Assembly (NCBI GenBank): GCA_017744795.1
Contig: JAGIAQ010000040.1
Location: forward strand, 17,226 to 51,576
Reading direction: 5' to 3'
DNA from: Niabella sp.
GTDB lineage: Bacteria > Bacteroidota > Bacteroidia > Chitinophagales > Chitinophagaceae
DNA: 34,351 nt
Of this stretch, positions 29,474-34,351 are shown in pieces. Within the stretch, counting starts at the first letter, position 1. Each line of letters begins with the position of its first letter. The notes under the pieces are model-generated. The model saw nothing but the letters and a program-made list of their open reading frames with translations. It made no database searches and was not told the DNA's origin. The position numbers and the translations under genes are program-made.

Positions 29474-31168
29474 CTAGTAAACATCCTTCGAATAACGCCC
29501 TTCTTCTTCTAATTGTACCAAATAATTGCGTGCGTCTTCTGCTGATTTTCCTTTGCCCTGCAACAACCCAACCAGCGTGGCTTCTACATCGGAGCACATG
29601 GGATCTTTTGCACCGCAAATATAGAGATGGGCACCATTGTTCAGCCATTCGATCACCTGGTCGCCTTTTTCTTTAACACGGTGCTGTACATAAACTTTCT
29701 GATCGGTATCGCGTGAAAAGGCAAGATCCAGGTTGTTTAAAACACCGGTTTCGAGGTAGCTCTGGATCTCGGTTTGGTAAAGGAAGTCGCTGATAAAATG
29801 CTGCTCTCCAAAAAACAACCAGTTCTTACCGCTGGCTCCGGTGGCATCACGTTCTGCCAAAAAGGAACGAAAGGGCGCTACGCCCGTGCCGGGGCCGATC
29901 ATGATGATATCTTTATTTTCTTCAGGAAGTTTAAAGTGTTTTGCTTTCTGAATGAAAAATTCTATTTCATGTCCTTCGTCGAGATCTGATAAAAACTCGC
30001 TGCACAAACCATAACGCTCTTCATCTTCGACGGTAAACAGGTTCTTTGAAACGGTAATATGGATCTCATTTTCGCCGTGCGCGTTGGGGGAAGAAGAAAT
30101 AGAATAAAGCCTGGGCGACAGTGGCGTTAATAATTTGATCACTTCTTCAAATTGTGCAGCATCCTTAACCGGGTAAATGCGCAGCAGGTCATACAGGCTC
30201 ATCCGGGTATCCGGGATCTGCTGTTTGGTAAGCTCTGCATATTTTTTGACGGTTGATTTCAGCAAATAACAAATATTCAAATGCTGGCTCAACAGGTCGC
30301 GTACGTTGGCGGTTGTTTTTTCGGTCTGAATTTCTTTTTCCGGATCGATGCCGGTAATGCCAATGATCTTATTGATCATGTTCTGTTTGTTGGTAGGCAC
30401 AATACCCAGGGCATCGCCCGGCTGATAGGCAATCGGTTCTTCTGTTGCAATTTCGATATGAAAGGTTTGCTTATTAGACCCGCGGTCATTCAGATTAATA
30501 TTGGTAATGACCTTGCCCATGTAATATTTTTTCCCCTGGGGTTTTGTTTCAGCCGGTGCTGTTACGGTTGCTGTTGCCGTAGTTGATTGCAACGCCGCAG
30601 TAACATTATCTAACCAGTGCAGCGCATCGGTTTCATAATCTACATCGCACTTTTTCAACGGTAATACCCGGTGAGCGCCGAGCGCCTCGAAACGGGCGTC
30701 CACGTCTTCGCCTGTTTTGCAGAACTCCGGATAGGAGCTGTCTCCCAGGCCCAGCACGGCAAATTTCAGCTTGCCCAGGTTCAGCTGGTTTTCATGAATA
30801 TAATCATAGAATTTTTTTGCCAGCAGCGGCGGCTCTCCTTCCCCCTGGGTGCTGATCACCACAAAGAAATATTCTTCTTTGGGAAGGTCTGCAATGCGGT
30901 ACTGATCCAGCCCGGTCAGTTTTACAGTAATGCCTTTCTTCTTGGCAATGCCTGCTAATTGTGTGGCCAGTTTTTTTGCGTTGCCGGTTTCGGTTCCATA
31001 TACCAGCGTTATTTTTTTGGATACGGTTGGTACTGCAGTAGCCACTTCCTGTCCGCCGGCGGTGCCTTGAGCCAGCCCGGCAAAAAAGCCGCTTGCCCAA
31101 AGCAATTCATCTCTTGAAAGCGTTGGGGCCAGCGTTTTTATGGCGCCCAATTTTGCATCAGATAGCAT
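29474..31168 (-). CDS. cysJ: NADPH-dependent sulfite reductase flavoprotein
   Basis: Passes electrons from NADPH through FAD and FMN to the sulfite reductase haemoprotein. The 564-residue protein has an N-terminal flavodoxin domain (FMN loop YGTETGNA at 57-64, then STQGEGEPP and GLGDSSYPEFC). After a Thr/Ala-rich linker it has an FAD domain with RLYSISSSP, an NADPH domain with GPGTGVAPFRSF, and the classic C-terminus EGRYSKDVY with the aromatic residue stacking on FAD. The start ATG lies 11 nt inside the end of cobA, which suggests translational coupling. It is slightly shorter than the E. coli protein, mostly at the N-terminus. Confidence 0.95.
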   Translation of the reverse strand: MLSDAKLGAIKTLAPTLSRDELLWASGFFAGLAQGTAGGQEVATAVPTVSKKITLVYGTETGNAKKLATQLAGIAKKKGITVKLTGLDQYRIADLPKEEYFFVVISTQGEGEPPLLAKKFYDYIHENQLNLGKLKFAVLGLGDSSYPEFCKTGEDVDARFEALGAHRVLPLKKCDVDYETDALHWLDNVTAALQSTTATATVTAPAETKPQGKKYYMGKVITNINLNDRGSNKQTFHIEIATEEPIAYQPGDALGIVPTNKQNMINKIIGITGIDPEKEIQTEKTTANVRDLLSQHLNICYLLKSTVKKYAELTKQQIPDTRMSLYDLLRIYPVKDAAQFEEVIKLLTPLSPRLYSISSSPNAHGENEIHITVSKNLFTVEDEERYGLCSEFLSDLDEGHEIEFFIQKAKHFKLPEENKDIIMIGPGTGVAPFRSFLAERDATGASGKNWLFFGEQHFISDFLYQTEIQSYLETGVLNNLDLAFSRDTDQKVYVQHRVKEKGDQVIEWLNNGAHLYICGAKDPMCSDVEATLVGLLQGKGKSAEDARNYLVQLEEEGRYSKDVY

Positions 31169-32033
31169 GTTTTAAATTATTTTGTTGATGTATAGCGTTC
31201 ATTTCTTCTGTAACGGGCTTAAAGTAATGCTGATTAACGCTGCTGTTCTGTAACCATTTGAACTGTTCGTGCAGCGCCACCACTTTCCCGATGACTACAA
31301 GGCTGGGAGAGACAAAATCTGTTCCTTGTAGTTGTTGTTTATAGTCATACAAACTACAGGTATGCACCCGCTGAAAACAGGTTGTGGCCTGCTCTATAAC
31401 GGCCAGCTGTTTTTCAGCAGCTATATTATTGTGCACCAGTTTTTCAATCACCTGGTCCAGCGTGCCCGATGACATATAAAACACCAGGGTGTCGTCCGTT
31501 GCCGCAAGTTCTTTCCAGTGGGTATCTGTTACAGTGTCAGCTTTATAATAGGTCATAAAGCGAACGGCGGTAGCATAACCTCTTGCTGTAAGGGGCATGC
31601 CGGAATAGGCAGCGGCGCCCAATGCAGCCGTTACGCCCGGTATAATTTCGTAGGAGATATTATGCTCCGTAAGTATTTGCAGCTCGTCCAAAATATTGGA
31701 GAATATGGAAGCATCGCCGCCTTTCAGCCGCACTACAAATTTTCCCTGCAGCGCGTGTTCCACCAGCAGCGCATTGATCGAGGGTTGCGGCGTGGATCTT
31801 TTTTTACTGCATTCTTTTCCTACATGAATAATTGCTGCTTCCGGTGCAACATAACGATGCAGGATCACATCGCTTACAAGCCGGTCCGCCAGCACCACAT
31901 CGGCTTTCCGGAGCGCTTCTGCCGCCTTAACCGTGATCAGGTCCGGATCACCGGGGCCTGCACCTGCCAATACCACTCTCCCTGCTCCGGCGGAAGGCTG
32001 TTTTGTAGTGCGTTGTTGATGTTGAAGAAGCAT
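31158..32033 (-). CDS. cobA: Uroporphyrinogen-III C-methyltransferase
   Basis: Methylates uroporphyrinogen III twice with S-adenosylmethionine to give precorrin-2, which the CysG-N domain encoded further along the cluster turns into siroheme. The 291-residue protein shows LAGAGPGDPDLIT (22-34), RLKGGDASIF (102-111, where most relatives have a Pro after GGD), YEIIPGVTAALGAAAYSGMP (from 128) and PLTARGYA. About 40 residues follow the usual end of the fold (VVIGKVVAL) as a polar tail (KPVTEEMNAIHQQN). The operator-like site at 32050 and a -7-like box lie just upstream. The 3' end overlaps cysJ. Confidence 0.93.
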   Translation of the reverse strand: MLLQHQQRTTKQPSAGAGRVVLAGAGPGDPDLITVKAAEALRKADVVLADRLVSDVILHRYVAPEAAIIHVGKECSKKRSTPQPSINALLVEHALQGKFVVRLKGGDASIFSNILDELQILTEHNISYEIIPGVTAALGAAAYSGMPLTARGYATAVRFMTYYKADTVTDTHWKELAATDDTLVFYMSSGTLDQVIEKLVHNNIAAEKQLAVIEQATTCFQRVHTCSLYDYKQQLQGTDFVSPSLVVIGKVVALHEQFKWLQNSSVNQHYFKPVTEEMNAIHQQNNLKHAI

Positions 32034-32049
32034 TTTTTATTTTATTTAT

Positions 32050-32068
32050 TCTACCTGAAAAGTAGACT
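32050..32068. promoter_or_regulatory. Operator-like palindrome upstream of cobA
   Basis: tctac-N6-agtagact on the + strand, the same layout and arms as the site before the TonB receptor at 24959-24978. It overlaps a -7-like box (TACTTTTC on the minus strand, 32064-32057) located 24 nt before the cobA ATG. An ATTG about 21 nt further upstream is a poor -33. Confidence 0.55.
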
Positions 32069-32076
32069 TTTTGATC

Positions 32077-32119
32077 AAAAAAAATCAATGGAGCGGCACC
32101 GGTTGAGCACCAGTGCCGC
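32077..32119 (-). terminator. Hairpin after cysN, possible terminator
   Basis: Bases 32119-32109 pair with 32103-32093 over 11 bp (one G-U) around a 5-nt loop. In the minus-strand RNA eight T follow, but only after an 8-nt spacer (32084-32077). It would partly separate cysDN from the cobA-cysJ-cysI-cysE part. Confidence 0.45.
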
Positions 32120-32127
32120 CGCATCGA

Positions 32128-33369
32128 TCAATTCAACAGCACGGCAGCTACTGTGCTGTTGCTGGTTTCGTCTATTAAAATTGCGTTGCCGTAATCACTG
32201 AGTGACGCAAAATCATCGTACACCAATGGCGCGGCGGTTTTGATTTTTGCGCGTACAATTTCGTTCAATTTAACACCATCTTCGGCGGGGATACGTTCTA
32301 ATGTATTTACATCCAGTTTGTATTCTACTTCGCGCACGATTGTTTTTATTAAACGGCTCTTATGCTGCAGAAAATATTTGTTGCCCTGGATCAATGGTTT
32401 ATTGTCCAGCCAGCAAAGGACTACTTCTATTTCATTTGCCACTTTAGGCAGGTTATCCGCGCGGGCAAAAGTATCGCCGCGGCTGATGTCGATATCGTCT
32501 GCAATATGGAGTACAGCTGCTTGCGGTGCAAATGCCTCCTGCACTTCCACGCCACCTACTTCAATTTTTGTAATAGAGGAGGCAATACCTGCGGGCAGAA
32601 TTTGTATTTTATCGCCTACTTTATAAACCCCGCTGATCACCTGACCGGCATAACCGCGGTAGTCGTGCAGTTCGGTGGTTTGCGGACGAATCACGTATTG
32701 CACCTGGAAGCGGGGGTCTTCGTGGTTGATATCCGTATCGATCTGAACCTCTTCTAAAAACTCCAGTAAAGGACTTCCTTTGTACCAGGGCATGTTTTTA
32801 GAAGGCTCCACGATATTATCTCCCAGCAACGCCGAGATGGGCGTATAGCTGATATTTTTTAATTGCAGTTGTGCGGCTACTTTTTCATAGTCGGCTTTTA
32901 TTTCATTATACCGCTCTTCTGAAAAATCAACCAGGTCCATTTTGTTAATGGCTACCACTACGTGAGGGATCTTTAACAGGGAAGCGATAATAGAATGGCG
33001 ACGGGTTTGCTCAATAACGCCCGCGCGTGCATCGATCAGGATCACGATCAGGCTTGAGTTGGAAGCACCGGTGATCATATTGCGCGTGTACTGCACATGG
33101 CCCGGGGCATCAGCGATAATGAATTTTCTTTTTGGAGTAGAAAAATAACGGTATGCTACATCAATCGTAATGCCCTGCTCTCTTTCAGCCCTTAAACCGT
33201 CTGTAAGTAAAGCCAGATCAATACCATCGGCATTTTTGTTTTTCGATTGTTTTTCCAGGGCCTCCAGTTGGTCTACCAGGATGCTTTTGCTATCGTATAA
33301 CAATCTTCCGATCAGGGTGCTTTTGCCGTCGTCTACGCTGCCCGCGGTTATGAATCTTAGTATATCCAT
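32128..33369 (-). CDS. cysN: Sulfate adenylyltransferase subunit 1, GTPase
   Basis: GTPase subunit that couples GTP hydrolysis to APS formation by CysD. The 413-residue protein has the translation-factor GTPase motifs: P-loop GSVDDGKST (10-18), switch region EREQGITIDVAYRYF, DAPGH (87-91), NKMD (142-145) and SAL. Two beta-barrel domains follow. It ends without a C-terminal APS kinase, so it is CysN alone rather than the NodQ/CysNC fusion. The gene starts on the conserved MDILRFITAGSVDDG. It is separated from cysD by an inserted four-helix-bundle gene. Confidence 0.96.
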   Translation of the reverse strand: MDILRFITAGSVDDGKSTLIGRLLYDSKSILVDQLEALEKQSKNKNADGIDLALLTDGLRAEREQGITIDVAYRYFSTPKRKFIIADAPGHVQYTRNMITGASNSSLIVILIDARAGVIEQTRRHSIIASLLKIPHVVVAINKMDLVDFSEERYNEIKADYEKVAAQLQLKNISYTPISALLGDNIVEPSKNMPWYKGSPLLEFLEEVQIDTDINHEDPRFQVQYVIRPQTTELHDYRGYAGQVISGVYKVGDKIQILPAGIASSITKIEVGGVEVQEAFAPQAAVLHIADDIDISRGDTFARADNLPKVANEIEVVLCWLDNKPLIQGNKYFLQHKSRLIKTIVREVEYKLDVNTLERIPAEDGVKLNEIVRAKIKTAAPLVYDDFASLSDYGNAILIDETSNSTVAAVLLN

Positions 33370-33373
33370 TTTT

Positions 33374-33408
33374 AGTTGATAAGTTTAAAAGTTTAAAAGT
33401 TGATAAGG
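33374..33408. repeat. Left repeat of the four-helix gene insertion
   Basis: AGTTTAAAAGTTGATAAGG at 33390-33408 recurs exactly at 33835-33853. Next to it, agttgataagtttaaaag at 33374 is a partial further copy. Confidence 0.75.
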
Positions 33409-33430
33409 GGATCTGTTCTGTTAACTACAA

Positions 33431-33805
33431 TCACTTTTCTTTTGCCTTCCGCTCCAGGTAAGCGATATATCCGTTTAATAACTTTTCAACTTCTGTAATT
33501 CTTTGTCTAAATATTTCTAATGCACTTTCAGTAATAAAATCTTCATCCAGCGCATCAATTAAATGGTTTAATGTCTCACTTAAAGAACCTCTCGCTATAA
33601 TACAAAACCGAATTCTATCCGGGTAGGTTTGTCTCCCATGTCCTTCCGATATCTGTGAGCCGATTGATCTGGTACTTCGTTTTAGCTGATCGATCAGACG
33701 ATATTTTTCTTCTTCGGGGAAACCCTTAACAAGAACTGAAACCTCTTTCTTCAATAACCTCGCTCGTTTCCAAACCTCTAATTCCTCAAAACTCTGATAA
33801 GGCAT
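33431..33805 (-). CDS. Four-helix-bundle protein (23S rRNA intervening-sequence protein family)
   Basis: A 124-residue helical protein of the family first seen in 23S rRNA intervening sequences (TIGR02436-like; related to the Avd proteins of diversity-generating retroelements). Typical features are FEELEVWKRARLL at the start, FPEEEKYRLIDQLKRSTRSI with GSQISEGHGR, and RFCIIARGSLSETLNHL near the middle. Its role is unknown; the family binds nucleic acid through a basic pentamer. The gene interrupts the cysD-cysN pair and is bracketed by exact 19-bp direct repeats, so it may have been inserted as a unit. It is not in an rRNA gene, and no reverse transcriptase is visible. Confidence 0.88.
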   Translation of the reverse strand: MPYQSFEELEVWKRARLLKKEVSVLVKGFPEEEKYRLIDQLKRSTRSIGSQISEGHGRQTYPDRIRFCIIARGSLSETLNHLIDALDEDFITESALEIFRQRITEVEKLLNGYIAYLERKAKEK

Positions 33806-33834
33806 GGTTGGTTTTTTAGGTTAACATGTTTATG

Positions 33835-33891
33835 AGTTTAAAAGTTGATAAGGAGGCCCTGTAAACCTATCAACTTATAAACCTGTCAACT
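33835..33891. repeat. Right repeat of the four-helix gene insertion, with inverted copy
   Basis: The second exact copy of the 19-bp repeat (33835-33853) is followed by aacctatcaacttataaacc and ctgtcaact, which are inverted variants of the same words. The stretch ends at the cysD stop codon (33890-33892). Confidence 0.7.
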
Positions 33892-34351
33892 AGAAGTATC
33901 CACCTTTCTTCCGGTCTTCCATCGCGGCCTCGGTCACTCTGTCATCGATCCTTGTTTCGCCTCTTTCAGAGATACGGGTAGCCATAATTTCATTAACGAC
34001 TTCATCTAAGGTAGAAGCGTTAGACTCAACGGCAGCGGTACAGGTCATATCGCCTACCGTGCGGTAACGTACTTTTTTTGTAGCAATGACATCCGTTTCA
34101 TCAATAGTGATATAATCGGAAACGGCGATCAGTTGCCCTTCGTGCTCGATCACTTCGCGGTCATGCGCAAAATAAATAGAGGGGAGGCCGATGCCTTCTT
34201 TTTTAATATAACTCCATACATCCAGTTCCGTCCAGTTGCTGATCGGGAACACGCGTACATTCTCGCCTTTATGAATGCGGCCGTTGTAAATATTCCACAA
34301 TTCGGGACGCTGCAATTTAGGTTCCCACTGACCAAATTCGTCTCTCACTGA
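33890..34351 (-). CDS. cysD: Sulfate adenylyltransferase subunit 2 (C-terminal part, cut by window end)
   Basis: Catalytic subunit that forms APS from sulfate and ATP with CysN. Only the last 153 residues are in the window; the frame is open to base 34351 and begins SVRDEFGQWEP, a well-conserved internal stretch of CysD. Further landmarks are VFPISNWTELDVWSYI, GLPSIYFAHDREVI, RYRTVGDMTCT and the characteristic end KKGGYF. The true start lies to the right of the window. It is the first visible gene of the cluster, followed by a four-helix-bundle gene before cysN. Confidence 0.95.
   Translation of the reverse strand, partial: SVRDEFGQWEPKLQRPELWNIYNGRIHKGENVRVFPISNWTELDVWSYIKKEGIGLPSIYFAHDREVIEHEGQLIAVSDYITIDETDVIATKKVRYRTVGDMTCTAAVESNASTLDEVVNEIMATRISERGETRIDDRVTEAAMEDRKKGGYF

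Noticed and set aside
33431-33805. Accessory (Avd) protein of a diversity-generating retroelement
   Set aside because: No reverse transcriptase or template/variable repeat pair is visible; the flanking repeats are simple direct repeats.
1-34351. CRISPR array, tRNA or rRNA gene, or complete insertion sequence
   Set aside because: No regularly spaced repeats, no cloverleaf or rRNA sequence, and no transposase were seen on either strand.

Overview
The window looks like the chromosome of a Bacteroidota, most likely of the Chitinophagaceae. Promoters fit TTTG-N19-21-TAnnTTTG, starts have no Shine-Dalgarno, and the outer-membrane barrels with carboxypeptidase-regulatory N-termini, 6-bladed beta-propeller proteins, tandem OmpH/Skp genes after bamA and single-domain CysN are typical of that group. 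Everything here comes from reading the sequence; no database search was run.

Layout. 1-6480 (+): a leader region with what looks like a complete Thr/Lys attenuator, then asd, uppS, bamA and two ompH/skp genes closed by a strong terminator. 6670-9048 (-): an RND/MMPL exporter, divergent from recO (+). 10048-10680 (-): a hicAB toxin-antitoxin pair. 10854-11999 (-): an amidohydrolase, divergent from prfA (+). 13380-21709 (-): two tandem, translationally coupled pairs, each a secreted beta-propeller protein followed by an outer-membrane beta-barrel protein. 21973-24942 (-): a TonB-dependent receptor with its own promoter, a Cys-rich leader peptide and two operator-like palindromes. 25183-34351 (-): an assimilatory sulfate-reduction cluster read from right to left: cysD (cut by the window edge), a four-helix-bundle protein gene, cysN, cobA, cysJ, the sulfite reductase haemoprotein, cysE, and a siroheme-synthase/TSUP-permease fusion.

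How it fits together. CysDN activates sulfate to APS. CysJ and the sulfite reductase reduce sulfite to sulfide. CobA and the CysG-like domain make the siroheme that the reductase needs. CysE makes O-acetylserine to accept the sulfide, and the fused TSUP domain probably moves sulfite, sulfate or an organosulfur anion. The TonB receptor gene shares a palindromic operator with the cobA upstream region and has a leader peptide with four Cys codons, so I infer that it imports a sulfur source under cysteine control.

Best leads: (1) the asd attenuator, (2) the Cys-codon leader before the TonB receptor, (3) the shared sulfur operator, (4) the siroheme-synthase/permease fusion, (5) the duplicated propeller-barrel module, (6) the four-helix-bundle gene bracketed by 19-bp direct repeats inside cysDN.
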